Of a DNA stretch of 9,546 nucleotides, positions 1 through 7,267 are shown in pieces. Both the position numbers and the translations under genes were made by a program. This DNA is from an uncultured Elusimicrobia bacterium (GTDB lineage: Bacteria; Elusimicrobiota; Endomicrobiia; Endomicrobiales; Endomicrobiaceae): contig CAMVLN010000054.1 in NCBI GenBank assembly GCA_947168325.1, positions 1-9,546 of the forward strand. Direction: 5' to 3'. The notes under the pieces were generated by a model, which was given only the letters and a program-made list of their open reading frames with translations, ran no database searches and was not told the origin of the DNA. How positions within the stretch are numbered: the stretch's first letter is position 1; each line of letters begins with the position of its first letter.

Positions 1-1
1 A

Positions 2-1588
2 CATCATAAAACTATAATGGTTATACTTGCTTTCTTATGTATAGTTGCAATAATTCCTATGGTAAAAACTATAGGTGGTGAATTTTTCCCTGAAGAAGAT
101 TCTGGGAAAATTCAAGTTCAAGTTAAAGCAGAAGAAGGAACAAGTTATACTGATATGAAAGAAATTTTGGGGCAAATAGAAACCGATATTAGAAGGCTTC
201 CTTATATCAAAAGTGTGTTATTGATTGCAGGTAAAGGTGGAGATGGTTTAAGTTCTTTCTCAAATTCAAGCCCTACAAATAAAGGTTATTTAGAAGTTGA
301 ATTGGAAGATAGAACAAAAAGAAATAACATAAGTACAAAAAAATATATTAAAACAGTAAGAGAAATGTTAGAAAAATATGATGGACTTAAAATTTCTGTT
401 TTAGTTAGAAGTGAAGGTGCAGGAAATGGAAATAAAGCGGCACAATTAAGTTTGTTAGGCCCTGATTTAACAAAATTGATAGGGTATGCAAATGCTGTAA
501 TGAATAAGTTGTCACAGGATGTAAGATTTAGAGATTTGGATTTATCTGTGGATTTAGCAAAACCTGAATATAAAGTTGTTATCAATAGAGATAAAGCTAA
601 TAATTTAGGTGTTAATGTTACAGCAGTAGCAGCTGCACTTAGAACTATGGTTGGCGGGGAAGACGATATTACAAAGTACAAAGAAGGTGATGAACTTTAC
701 GAAGTAAGGGTAAGAGTTGCAGAACAGTATAGGAATACAAAAGAATCGATATCAGCTCTTATGATACCTGCAAGAATAAATGATTCTGATACTGTAGTAA
801 GGCTTGATAGTATTGCTGAAATAGAAGAAGGTGTAGGACCAAGCCAAATTAATAGAGCTGCAAGGCAAAGAGAAGTAAGAGTAGAAGCAAATTTAAATGG
901 TCTTGATACAAGAACTGCAATACAACTAATGCAAAGCACATTTAAATCTTTAAATCCTGAGCCAGAGTATACAATACAACAAAGTGGTATGGCAAAAGAA
1001 ATGGGTAAAATGTTTGTTGCATTTATGCTTGCTTTTGTTTTAGCATTCATATTTAAATATATAATTCTTTGTTGTTTAATGGAAAAATTTACACATCCTA
1101 TAGCTATTATTGTAAGTTTACCTTTAACAATACCTTTTGCACTTTTTGCACTTATGGTAACAGGACAAACACTAAATATTTTCAGTTTATTAGGTATGTT
1201 TATGTTGGTAGGAGTTGTAAGTAAAAATGCTATATTGCAAACGGATTATACAAACCAGTTAAGAGCAAGAGGATATGGAAGAACCAAAGCAATACTTGAA
1301 GCAAATAAAGTAAGGCTTAGACCTATTTTAATGACTACTCTTACACTTATTGTTTCAATGATACCTATGATGATTTCTAATGGAGAAGGAGCTGATACAA
1401 GAAGAAGTTTAGCAATTGTTATTGTTGGGGGGCAGTTATTATCGTTGCTTGTTACTTTGCTTATGACACCTGTAACCTACATTTTAGTTGATTCTATAGG
1501 TGATTGGATAAAGTATAAAATTTATAAAACACCTATACCAAAAGATAAAGATTCTGAAATTATTTTAGATGAAGTTCCTGAAATATAA
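2..1588 (+). CDS. RND-family multidrug efflux transporter (AcrB/HAE1 type), C-terminal half, 5' partial
   Basis: This is the inner-membrane pump of a tripartite drug/proton antiporter. The frame is open to the left edge, where codons before the first ATG (position 17) read H-H-K-T-I, so the gene begins outside the window. About 528 residues are visible of a family norm near 1,030. In order there are TM7 (start to about residue 20), the second periplasmic porter/docking loop (GGEFFPEEDSGKI; LGVNVTAVAAALRTMVGGEDD), then TM8-TM12 from about residue 335. The family-typical segments GVVSKNAILQTDYTNQLRARG and RLRPILMTTLTLIVSMIP lie in the TM10-TM11 region, and a short charged cytoplasmic tail closes the protein. 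The proton-relay aspartates of TM4 fall outside the window. The usual membrane-fusion partner would be expected upstream and is not seen. Family assignment is firm; substrate is unknown. Confidence 0.95.
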   Translation, partial: HHKTIMVILAFLCIVAIIPMVKTIGGEFFPEEDSGKIQVQVKAEEGTSYTDMKEILGQIETDIRRLPYIKSVLLIAGKGGDGLSSFSNSSPTNKGYLEVELEDRTKRNNISTKKYIKTVREMLEKYDGLKISVLVRSEGAGNGNKAAQLSLLGPDLTKLIGYANAVMNKLSQDVRFRDLDLSVDLAKPEYKVVINRDKANNLGVNVTAVAAALRTMVGGEDDITKYKEGDELYEVRVRVAEQYRNTKESISALMIPARINDSDTVVRLDSIAEIEEGVGPSQINRAARQREVRVEANLNGLDTRTAIQLMQSTFKSLNPEPEYTIQQSGMAKEMGKMFVAFMLAFVLAFIFKYIILCCLMEKFTHPIAIIVSLPLTIPFALFALMVTGQTLNIFSLLGMFMLVGVVSKNAILQTDYTNQLRARGYGRTKAILEANKVRLRPILMTTLTLIVSMIPMMISNGEGADTRRSLAIVIVGGQLLSLLVTLLMTPVTYILVDSIGDWIKYKIYKTPIPKDKDSEIILDEVPEI

Positions 1589-1660
1589 AAAGTTTTATGT
1601 TTATATCTAAAATAAGAATAATATTTTTAATAAATAAAAAATAGTAAAATAAGTGTGATA

Positions 1661-1688
1661 TTGCAGAAAATATAAAAAATAATATTAA
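1661..1688 (+). promoter_or_regulatory. possible weak promoter for the DNA glycosylase gene
   Basis: TTGCAG (1661-1666) and TATTAA (1683-1688) are separated by 16 bp, and transcription would begin about 45 bases before the ATG at 1741. The surroundings are almost pure A/T, so chance matches are common. The 152-bp gap after the transporter gene has no convincing terminator, and read-through is equally possible. Confidence 0.25.
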
Positions 1689-1740
1689 ATTTAAATTGAT
1701 ATTATCAGAAATTGTTTTGTTGAGCTTTTGTAAAATAAAA

Positions 1741-2436
1741 ATGATTATAAAAGTAGATTTTATAGAAATAGAGAATATAAAAGCGAAACCACAATCTAAG
1801 AAAGATTTATTTTATTTGTGGAACAAAGTTGCAAAAAGTTATATAGAACAAAGGATTTTACAATATAAAAATGTTTTCATAAAAGGCAACGATGAAGCAA
1901 TTTTTGCGGAACTTGCCTTTTGTATTTTTACTCCACAGTCAAAAGCTATTTCTTGTTGGGAAGCTGTAAATGAATTGAATAATAAAAATTTGTTGTTTAC
2001 AGCAACAGCCAAAGAAATTTCTGATAACATTTATAATGTTAGATTTCATAATAATAAATCAAAGTTTTTAGTTCAAGCTAGAGACAAATTTACTATTAAC
2101 GGTAAATTAAAAATAAAAGAAATTTTAAAATCTTTTAATAATCCATTAAATCTAAGAAAATGGATAATAACAAATATTAAAGGTATAGGATACAAAGAAG
2201 CTGGACATTTTTTAAGGAATATTGGTTTAGGGTTAGATTTAGCAATTTTAGATAGACATATTTTAAGAAATTTAAAATTCTATAATGCCATTGAAGAAAT
2301 TCCTTCTATACTCACTCCTAAAATATATTTAGAAATAGAACAAAAAATGATGGAATTTTGTAAAGATATAGAAATACCAATGTCTCATATTGATTTACTT
2401 TTTTGGGCTATGCAAACAGGTGGAATTTTTAAATAA
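1741..2436 (+). CDS. ogg: 8-oxoguanine DNA glycosylase / AP lyase, Ogg2 family (N-glycosylase/DNA lyase)
   Basis: This base-excision repair enzyme of the HhH-GPD superfamily removes 8-oxoguanine from DNA and cleaves at the abasic site. From the ATG at 1741 it is 231 residues. The helix-hairpin-helix is at about 144-163 (NIKGIGYKEAGHFLRNIG), with the expected catalytic lysine K152 in GYKEAGHFLRN. The catalytic aspartate is D171 in AILDRHILRNL. The protein ends in a lysine (GGIFK), which matches the Ogg2 family, where the C-terminal lysine takes part in damaged-base recognition. A TTG at 1696 would add 15 hydrophobic, unconserved-looking residues and has no ribosome site, so 1741 is preferred, although it too lacks a clear Shine-Dalgarno. 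The family is commonest in archaea and scattered in bacteria such as Thermotoga. It stands alone between the pump gene and serC, with no visible functional link to either. Confidence 0.86.
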   Translation: MIIKVDFIEIENIKAKPQSKKDLFYLWNKVAKSYIEQRILQYKNVFIKGNDEAIFAELAFCIFTPQSKAISCWEAVNELNNKNLLFTATAKEISDNIYNVRFHNNKSKFLVQARDKFTINGKLKIKEILKSFNNPLNLRKWIITNIKGIGYKEAGHFLRNIGLGLDLAILDRHILRNLKFYNAIEEIPSILTPKIYLEIEQKMMEFCKDIEIPMSHIDLLFWAMQTGGIFK

Positions 2437-2484
2437 ATTTTTGCCAAACAGCTACAAACTATTTATTATTTATTTTATTTTTTA

Positions 2485-2490
2485 TATAAT
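2485..2490 (+). promoter_or_regulatory. possible -10 element upstream of serC
   Basis: A perfect TATAAT lies 55 bp before the serC start. The stretch where a -35 box should lie (about 2462-2467, TTTATT) is a poor match, so only the -10 can be pointed to. A transcript starting near 2497 would carry a leader of roughly 48 bases. Confidence 0.35.
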
Positions 2491-2544
2491 CAGCTTTTCT
2501 AAAAGATAAGAATAAATTTTATTAGTGGGGAGATATTCATAAAA

Positions 2545-3633
2545 ATGGAAAGAGTATACAATTTTTCAGCTGGTCCAGCCGTGTTGCCAGAGGAAGTATT
2601 AAAACAAGCAGCAGAAGAAATGTTGAACTATAAAGGGTCTGGAATGTCTGTTATGGAGATGAGCCATAGAACAAAAACATATCAGGCAATTATTGATGAA
2701 GCTGAAGCAGATTTAAGAGAGCTATTAAATATTCCTGCAAATTACAAAGTTTTATTTGCACAAGGTGGCTGTTCTTTACAATTTGCATCAGTGCCTATGA
2801 ACTTGATGAGAAATGGTGTTGCAGATTATATTATTACTGGACAATGGGCAAAAAAAGCTTATCAAGAAGCTCAAAAATATGGAAAAGCAAATAAAATTGC
2901 AACATCAGAAGATAAAACTTTTTCGTATATTCCAGATTGTTCTGATTTACCAATAAGTGAAAATGCAGATTATGTTTATATTTGCGAAAATAATACTATT
3001 TATGGAACGAAATTTAAAAAACTTCCTAATACCAAAGGCAAACCGCTAGTTGCTGATGTTTCGTCATGCTTTTTATCAGAACCTGCAGATATTACTAAAT
3101 ACGGTGTTATGTATGGTGGAGTTCAAAAAAATATTGGTCCTTCAGGAGTTCAAATACTTATTATAAGAGAAGATTTGATTGGCGAAAAACCTGCTTTAGA
3201 TTGTACTCCAACAATGATGAACTGGAAAATTCAAACAGATAATGGCTCTTTGTATAATACTCCTCCAGCTTATGGAATTTATATATGTGGTTTAGTGTTT
3301 AAGTGGATAAAAAAGCTTGGTGGTCTTTCGGCAATGAAAGAACTTAACGAAAAAAAAGCCGGGCTTTTGTACAATTTTTTAGATAATAGCAAATTATTTA
3401 AAGGAACTGTGGTTAAGGAAGATAGATCTTTAATGAATGTTCCATTTGTTATAGGTAATGAAGAATTAGAAGCAAAATTTATAAAAGAAGCAACATTACA
3501 GGGACTTGTTAGCTTAAAAGGGCACAGAACAGTTGGAGGTATGAGAGCTTCTATTTATAATGCTATGCCAATTGAGGGTGTGCAAAAATTAGTAGAATTT
3601 ATGAAAGATTTTGAAAACAGAAATTCATTGTAA
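2545..3633 (+). CDS. serC: phosphoserine aminotransferase SerC
   Basis: This PLP-dependent class V aminotransferase converts 3-phosphohydroxypyruvate and glutamate to 3-phosphoserine in serine synthesis, and acts on the phosphothreonine analogue in pyridoxal phosphate synthesis. At 362 residues it is full length for the family. Visible landmarks are the N-terminal NFSAGPAVLP, the SHRTK substrate motif (41-44), the AQGGCSLQF phosphate-site loop (72-80), W101 in TGQW (stacks on PLP), D171 in VADVSS, and the Schiff-base lysine K195 in GGVQKNIGPSG. The C-terminal GHRTVGGMRASIYNA (326-340) carries substrate-binding arginines. A purine-rich GGGGAG (2527-2532) lies 12 bases before the ATG and serves as ribosome site. 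No serA or serB is adjacent, so the gene appears monocistronic, with a terminator right after it. Confidence 0.98.
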   Translation: MERVYNFSAGPAVLPEEVLKQAAEEMLNYKGSGMSVMEMSHRTKTYQAIIDEAEADLRELLNIPANYKVLFAQGGCSLQFASVPMNLMRNGVADYIITGQWAKKAYQEAQKYGKANKIATSEDKTFSYIPDCSDLPISENADYVYICENNTIYGTKFKKLPNTKGKPLVADVSSCFLSEPADITKYGVMYGGVQKNIGPSGVQILIIREDLIGEKPALDCTPTMMNWKIQTDNGSLYNTPPAYGIYICGLVFKWIKKLGGLSAMKELNEKKAGLLYNFLDNSKLFKGTVVKEDRSLMNVPFVIGNEELEAKFIKEATLQGLVSLKGHRTVGGMRASIYNAMPIEGVQKLVEFMKDFENRNSL

Positions 3634-3653
3634 TTTTTATTAAAAGATAAAAT

Positions 3654-3690
3654 AAAACAGCTTATTTAAATTTTTAAATAGGCTGTTTTT
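3654..3690 (+). terminator. rho-independent terminator after serC
   Basis: Two 17-base arms, about 3654-3670 and 3673-3689, are complementary throughout apart from one G·U pair (AAAACAGC...TTTAAA against TTTAAATAGGCTGTTTT). The descending arm ends in a T-run (GGCTGTTTTTA). It begins 20 bases after the serC stop. In the folded RNA the innermost A-U pairs would open to give a normal loop. Confidence 0.88.
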
Positions 3691-3755
3691 ATTTTGCAAC
3701 AAAAAAGGATCTTTTAATATTTACTAAAATATTCTTTGCTTTTGTTGTTTGTTTT

Positions 3756-3782
3756 TTGACAGTAAATATAGTATCATATGAA
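3756..3782 (+). promoter_or_regulatory. possible promoter for the 672-residue secreted protein
   Basis: A perfect TTGACA (3756-3761) is followed 15 bp later by TATGAA (3777-3782). The spacing is shorter than ideal and the -10 is imperfect. It lies just after the serC terminator and about 60 bp before the next gene, where a promoter is needed. The 12-base word TTTGTTGTTTGT occurs both just before the -35 box and again near 3812-3824. Confidence 0.35.
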
Positions 3783-3844
3783 AAGAATTGAGGTAAAAAA
3801 GCTTTTATTTTTTTGTTGTTTGTAAGATTTTAATGGAGGAAATA

Positions 3845-5863
3845 ATGCAAAGTAATCGTTGTAAAATATTTTTTTTAACATTACTTAACTTTTTATTTTT
3901 AACAACATCACTGTTGGCATTAGAAGATAATTTTGATGTAATAAAAAACCCATATAAACCGATAGTATTAAGTGATTTTTCAAATTTTTCTTGGAATGAT
4001 GTTGTATTTGCAGCTTCTTCTTTTACAGAAAAAGGATTTTTGTCTACTAAGGGAATGGCTAATATCTTTCGTTGGAACGATATTTACCTTACATATTTAA
4101 CAGATAGTAATACTCTACAAATAAAAAAATTGAATGTGTCAGGGACTGATGTAGAGGATTTTGTAACAATAAACAATTGTAAATTCCAAGATTTTTCTAA
4201 CAGTGAGGCTGATATAGGGGTTTATGGCTGTGCAACACTATATGAAACTAATAATGATTGTTATATTTATTTTTTTAATTCACAAAAAAATTCTAATAAA
4301 CTAATTATAACTAGAGTATCATTAAGAACAAAAACAGTTTCTCAACATGTTGATAATATAAAACTTATACCTATAGATGCTATTACTTATAATGGCTATA
4401 TGTATATACTATCCTGCAAAGAGACAGTTGATAATTTTATTATAATCCAAGTTGATATAAGTGATTTTTCTATAATATCTACTACTTCTCTTCCAAAGAG
4501 AGACTTTTTGTTTTGGACATCATTAGCATATCAAGATAATGAATTAATTGTAGGTGGAAATTTAGGTGTATCTAATGCAATAGCTCCTATAAGGTGTAGG
4601 CTAGATTCAAATAATGGAAATATTGCTGAAATCTTATATTATACAGGGCAAAATTATCAAGGTAATAATAATTACTATGATGTTTATAACACTAAAGTTG
4701 GTGAAAGTATAAAAAACATATATGCAAGAGCACATGCATATAGATTTGATGGGAAAAATTATGTATATATGATTGGAAGAAATGCTATAAAAAATTGTCC
4801 TGGTTTTGCTGTTTTACAAAACCATACTGTTAGTTTTAAGAAATTTGGTGATAGTGATTTAAGCTTGTATGCTGGTTGTTTATATACTGATGATACAGGA
4901 CTTTATATTGGATATGTAAATTCATCCGCACAAAATCAATTAGGTTTTATCAAAAGAAAACTTGATGGAAAAATTGATAGTAGTTCTAATAGATATTTTT
5001 ATATCGATGAAGAGTACGACACTGTTGTTTTAAAACAAACAAATTCTATGTTAATTACTGAATTTAATGGAAATAAAAGAATGTTGATGATAGTTTCAGG
5101 ATATTATAATAATATTCCAAAAACAGTTCTATATTTTCTTCCAGTAGAAAATAAATATTCTCAAATATTTTTTGATGATGATGAATATACAACAGATTCT
5201 ATAATAAGTCCAAAAACATATCCAAAGAATTATGGCTCATATAGATTTAAAATTAAATATGTCAATTTTCAAAATATTCCTCTAAAATCTAACCCTATAC
5301 TATATCTTTACAATAATGGAAAACTAGTAAAAAATGATGGATTTAAAATGAATCCCATTAATTATAACGATAACAATTATACTGATGGTAAAATTTATTC
5401 TTATACTTTAGATGCCTCTGAAATTGGAAAAATTAAAAGAATTGACAGTTATACATACAGAATAAAAATAGAAGATAAATTGTCAAAAGAGTTTTTTGGA
5501 CCAGTTTTTTATGGTATAGCAGAAATTACAAATTATGATGGAACTTATGTTATGCCCAAAAAAAATATTAATCCTAAAGAAGATATATTTATACAGATGC
5601 AATATAATAATTTTTTAGGAAATAAAGGAATAAAACCTGCAGAGGGATATCCTAGAGTTTTTATATATAAAAATATTGATTCTACAAATCCTATAAAGGT
5701 TAACGGTAATAACTATACAGTGTTATTTCATATAGAAGATAGTATTAATGGTTATAGGGCAGATATAGGTAAACTTCCTGTTGGAAGGTATATTTATAAA
5801 ATTAAAGTTAAAAATGAGCTTGGTTTTGAAAATTCTATTGATGGTATTTTTACAGTTCATTAA
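3845..5863 (+). CDS. secreted protein with propeller-like body and two C-terminal Ig-like domains; family not recognised
   Basis: No known family is recognised. The start at 3845 is chosen over the ATG at 3833 because GGAGGA (3835-3840) sits 4 bases before 3845 and would lie inside the coding sequence if 3833 were used. That gives 672 residues. Residues 1-25 form a Sec signal peptide (basic start, long Phe/Leu core, cleavage near LLA). About residues 45-435 are rich in short beta segments of the kind 'AITYNGYMYIL', 'SLAYQDNELIVGG', 'AYRFDGKNYVYMIG', which suggests a beta-propeller. About 460-556 and 576-672 are two similar beta-sandwich domains (FKIKYVNF...PILYLYNNGK and IFIQMQYNNF...PRVFIYKN; both end with a strand of the pattern YxYxIKxxxxL). 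There is no membrane anchor or sorting signal, so it is probably periplasmic, secreted or outer-surface. The DNA is very AT-rich (13 G/C in 60 bases at 5161-5220). It is likely monocistronic. Confidence 0.85.
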   Translation: MQSNRCKIFFLTLLNFLFLTTSLLALEDNFDVIKNPYKPIVLSDFSNFSWNDVVFAASSFTEKGFLSTKGMANIFRWNDIYLTYLTDSNTLQIKKLNVSGTDVEDFVTINNCKFQDFSNSEADIGVYGCATLYETNNDCYIYFFNSQKNSNKLIITRVSLRTKTVSQHVDNIKLIPIDAITYNGYMYILSCKETVDNFIIIQVDISDFSIISTTSLPKRDFLFWTSLAYQDNELIVGGNLGVSNAIAPIRCRLDSNNGNIAEILYYTGQNYQGNNNYYDVYNTKVGESIKNIYARAHAYRFDGKNYVYMIGRNAIKNCPGFAVLQNHTVSFKKFGDSDLSLYAGCLYTDDTGLYIGYVNSSAQNQLGFIKRKLDGKIDSSSNRYFYIDEEYDTVVLKQTNSMLITEFNGNKRMLMIVSGYYNNIPKTVLYFLPVENKYSQIFFDDDEYTTDSIISPKTYPKNYGSYRFKIKYVNFQNIPLKSNPILYLYNNGKLVKNDGFKMNPINYNDNNYTDGKIYSYTLDASEIGKIKRIDSYTYRIKIEDKLSKEFFGPVFYGIAEITNYDGTYVMPKKNINPKEDIFIQMQYNNFLGNKGIKPAEGYPRVFIYKNIDSTNPIKVNGNNYTVLFHIEDSINGYRADIGKLPVGRYIYKIKVKNELGFENSIDGIFTVH

Positions 5864-6061
5864 ATATATTGTAAAAACAGAAAAAATTTTTTAAAATTTT
5901 GAAAGATAGTTTAAAAAGAAAAGTAATATAACAAATAACATATTCTTGGTATAGTGTATAGTATAAAAAGTAGAATATATAATAAAAAGTTATATTAATA
6001 AAAGTTTTATAAACTAATTCTGCTTAAAAATTTAGATGTGTTATGAACGGCTATGCCAATA
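5864..6061 (+). other. AT-rich intergenic stretch with no gene
   Basis: This is almost entirely A and T, with no open frame carrying a ribosome site. Runs such as AAAAAATTTTTT (near 5881-5892), followed by AAAATTTT, could act as a weak terminator for the preceding gene, but no stem contains G-C pairs, so none is called. Near its right end lies GATGTGTTATG (from 6035), whose GATGTGT core occurs twice more downstream of the promoter at 6062-6090. Confidence 0.6.
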
Positions 6062-6090
6062 TTGACATTTAATTTTTTATAAACTATAAT
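6062..6090 (+). promoter_or_regulatory. consensus sigma70-type promoter for the 291-residue exported protein
   Basis: TTGACA (6062-6067) and TATAAT (6085-6090) are both perfect matches to consensus, with the ideal 17-bp spacer. Transcription should start near 6097, leaving an untranslated leader of about 100 bases before the ATG at 6196. The leader holds the adjoining words GATGTGTGTAA (6113-6123) and GATGTGTAA (6124-6132). This is by far the best promoter in the window and implies strong expression of the gene it serves. Confidence 0.85.
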
Positions 6091-6195
6091 ACATCATTGA
6101 ATTAATGCTTCTGATGTGTGTAAGATGTGTAAGAAATTTGGTGTTTTTTCATCGTAGATAGGTAGTTATGTAATTTATAAGAATGGAGAAAAGAA

Positions 6196-7071
6196 ATGAG
6201 AAAAATTAGGAGTTTGGTTGTTGCTTTTGTAGCAATGTTAGTCTTGGGTGGTTCAGTTTTTGCATCAAGTATAAGTACAACGACTTATATTGGAGTGGCA
6301 GACTTTACTAATGCTGGTACGGTAACTTTTTCGTTTGTACTTAAAAATGTAAGTGGAAACGGGAATGTAGCAGATAAAACAATAAGGTGGAGTACAGCAG
6401 CTTTTAATATAGGGAGCAATGATAATTGGGTTAGAGCAGATCAGTATGCGGTTGTAACTGCAAAAATTGAAAAGGCGGGTGTTAATGTTTATATGTATCA
6501 AACTAATCTGAATTCTACAAACTACAAACCAAAAAACTCGAGTGGAACGGTTCTATATAGAGGAAATTATGTAAGTTCAGGTACTGCTTGGGTTTGGGTA
6601 TCTTCAGCTGCTAGTGGTTTGGTAAGACAAAATATTAAATACGAATCTGCGAATAGTGGAGATTATAGATGTTATATTCCTATAGCATATTCTCTCGTTG
6701 CAAAATCGTCGCCAACAATAACATTTGACGGAACTGATAGGATTTGGACACGTACGGATGGTACGGGGGCCGCTGCCTCCACCATCGCAGTAAGGACAGA
6801 TAGATTTCTTTGTGATGTCGCTGATTCTAGTGCTGCGAAAACTGATGGAAAGGGATATCCTAATGGAAAGGGGCATTATACTAAAATTGCAAGTTTTGGG
6901 GGGCCTGTTTTTGGTTCTGACTATAAAGCCAATCAGGAGCCTATTGATTGGGGTAGTGCTGATGTTCAAGATAATACAGCATATATGTATTTTTTTGGTA
7001 ATTTTAAAAATATCATGGGTAAAGATGTGTATGGTACAGATCAGTTACATGTAGTTCAAGTAACAGAGTAA
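6196..7071 (+). CDS. exported surface-type protein sharing a domain with the 424-residue neighbour; family not firmly recognised
   Basis: This is 291 residues, starting at ATG 6196 with GGAG (6185-6188) 7 bases upstream. Residues 1-23 are a classic signal peptide (MRKIR, then a hydrophobic core, cleavage at VFA|SS). The mature chain is Gly/Ser/Thr/Asn-rich, predicted all-beta and without an anchor. It contains FSFVLKNVS (45-53), IRWSTAAF (63-70), WVRADQY (78-84) and VYMYQTN (98-104); each has a counterpart in the C-terminal half of the product at 7333-8607. So both genes carry the same domain, here on its own. The consensus promoter, good ribosome site and higher GC than neighbours suggest an abundant envelope or extracellular subunit, or recent acquisition. 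Only two cysteines remain after the signal (C159, C206) and could pair. A coat, fibre or S-layer-like role is inferred, not shown. Confidence 0.82.
   Translation: MRKIRSLVVAFVAMLVLGGSVFASSISTTTYIGVADFTNAGTVTFSFVLKNVSGNGNVADKTIRWSTAAFNIGSNDNWVRADQYAVVTAKIEKAGVNVYMYQTNLNSTNYKPKNSSGTVLYRGNYVSSGTAWVWVSSAASGLVRQNIKYESANSGDYRCYIPIAYSLVAKSSPTITFDGTDRIWTRTDGTGAAASTIAVRTDRFLCDVADSSAAKTDGKGYPNGKGHYTKIASFGGPVFGSDYKANQEPIDWGSADVQDNTAYMYFFGNFKNIMGKDVYGTDQLHVVQVTE
6757..6786 (+). other. GC-rich hairpin inside the coding sequence
   Basis: GATGGT (6757-6762) pairs with ACCATC (6781-6786), and GGGGGC (6765-6770) pairs with GCCTCC (6775-6780) through one G·U. There is a 2-base bulge (AC) and a 4-base loop (CGCT), for 12 pairs in all. 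It lies in the codons for D-G-T-G-A-A-A-S-T-I. These use GCC, TCC, ACC and ATC, which are uncommon in the AT-rich genes around it. The adjoining GTACGG is present twice, 3 bases apart (6752-6757 and 6761-6766). Confidence 0.6.
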
Positions 7072-7090
7072 TGTAGTTTTTTGATATGAT

Positions 7091-7124
7091 AGTATGCACT
7101 TGGTGTCTTGTCCAGGTGCATACT
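7091..7124 (+). promoter_or_regulatory. strong 13-bp RNA hairpin after the exported-protein gene, without a T-run
   Basis: Arms AGTATGCACTTGG (7091-7103) and CCAGGTGCATACT (7112-7124) pair over 13 bases with one G·U, enclosing an 8-base loop (TGTCTTGT). It starts 19 bases after the stop at 7071. The bases after it (GAAAGGG) are not a T-run on either strand, so it is not a standard intrinsic terminator. It may protect the 3' end of the abundant upstream message, set a processing point that lowers expression of the downstream genes, or bind a protein as an operator. Confidence 0.7.
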
Positions 7125-7155
7125 GAAAGGGTTTGGCTTCTATAGTCATTTCTGT

Positions 7156-7255
7156 AAAGCATTTGGGTGGAAGTCTATCAAGAAGGTTGAAAAGATTAGA
7201 AATATTTGCCCAAAAGAAAAGCAAAGTATTTGGGTGGGGATCTGTTAAAAAAGTT
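7156..7255 (+). repeat. two-copy imperfect 33-bp direct repeat in the spacer
   Basis: Copy 1 is 7156-7188 and copy 2 is 7223-7255, starting 67 bases apart. They match at 25 of 33 bases, and all 8 differences are transitions. Both begin AAAG, share ATTTGGGTGG and end AAGTT/AGGTT. Read as codons they give K-A-F-G-W-K-S-I-K-K-V and K-V-F-G-W-G-S-V-K-K-V, but in different frames relative to each other. A third, weaker echo (AAAGGGTTTGG) begins at 7126. No open frame with a proper start spans the region, so it is either decayed coding DNA or structured non-coding sequence. Confidence 0.6.
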
Positions 7256-7267
7256 CTTTTTTGTTGG

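Noticed and set aside
286..1050. Minus-strand open frames opposite the efflux gene
   Set aside because: They lie wholly opposite a well conserved transporter sequence, have low-complexity composition and no ribosome sites.
1696..1740. Upstream TTG start for the DNA glycosylase
   Set aside because: The 15 extra residues have no ribosome site before them and are not needed by the fold; the ATG at 1741 gives a family-typical length.
3833..3844. ATG at 3833 as start of the 672-residue secreted protein
   Set aside because: The Shine-Dalgarno GGAGGA lies inside these four codons and is correctly spaced for the ATG at 3845; starting there also gives a normal signal peptide.
6097..6195. Cyclic-di-GMP or other riboswitch in the leader, prompted by a GATAGGTAG word
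   Set aside because: The conserved upstream parts of the class I aptamer are missing and no multi-stem fold can be drawn; only the isolated word matches.
6265..6969. Minus-strand open frames opposite the 291-residue protein gene
   Set aside because: They are shadows of the plus-strand gene, which has a promoter, ribosome site and signal peptide; the translated products look unnatural.
6812..7054. 80-residue plus-strand frame inside the 291-residue protein gene
   Set aside because: It overlaps the real gene in another frame, has no upstream ribosome site, and the C-terminal similarity to the 424-residue protein is in the main frame.
7247..7261. AAAAAAG-TT-CTTTTTT inverted repeat as a terminator
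   Set aside because: The loop is too short and the stem is nearly all A-U, so it would not form a stable terminator.
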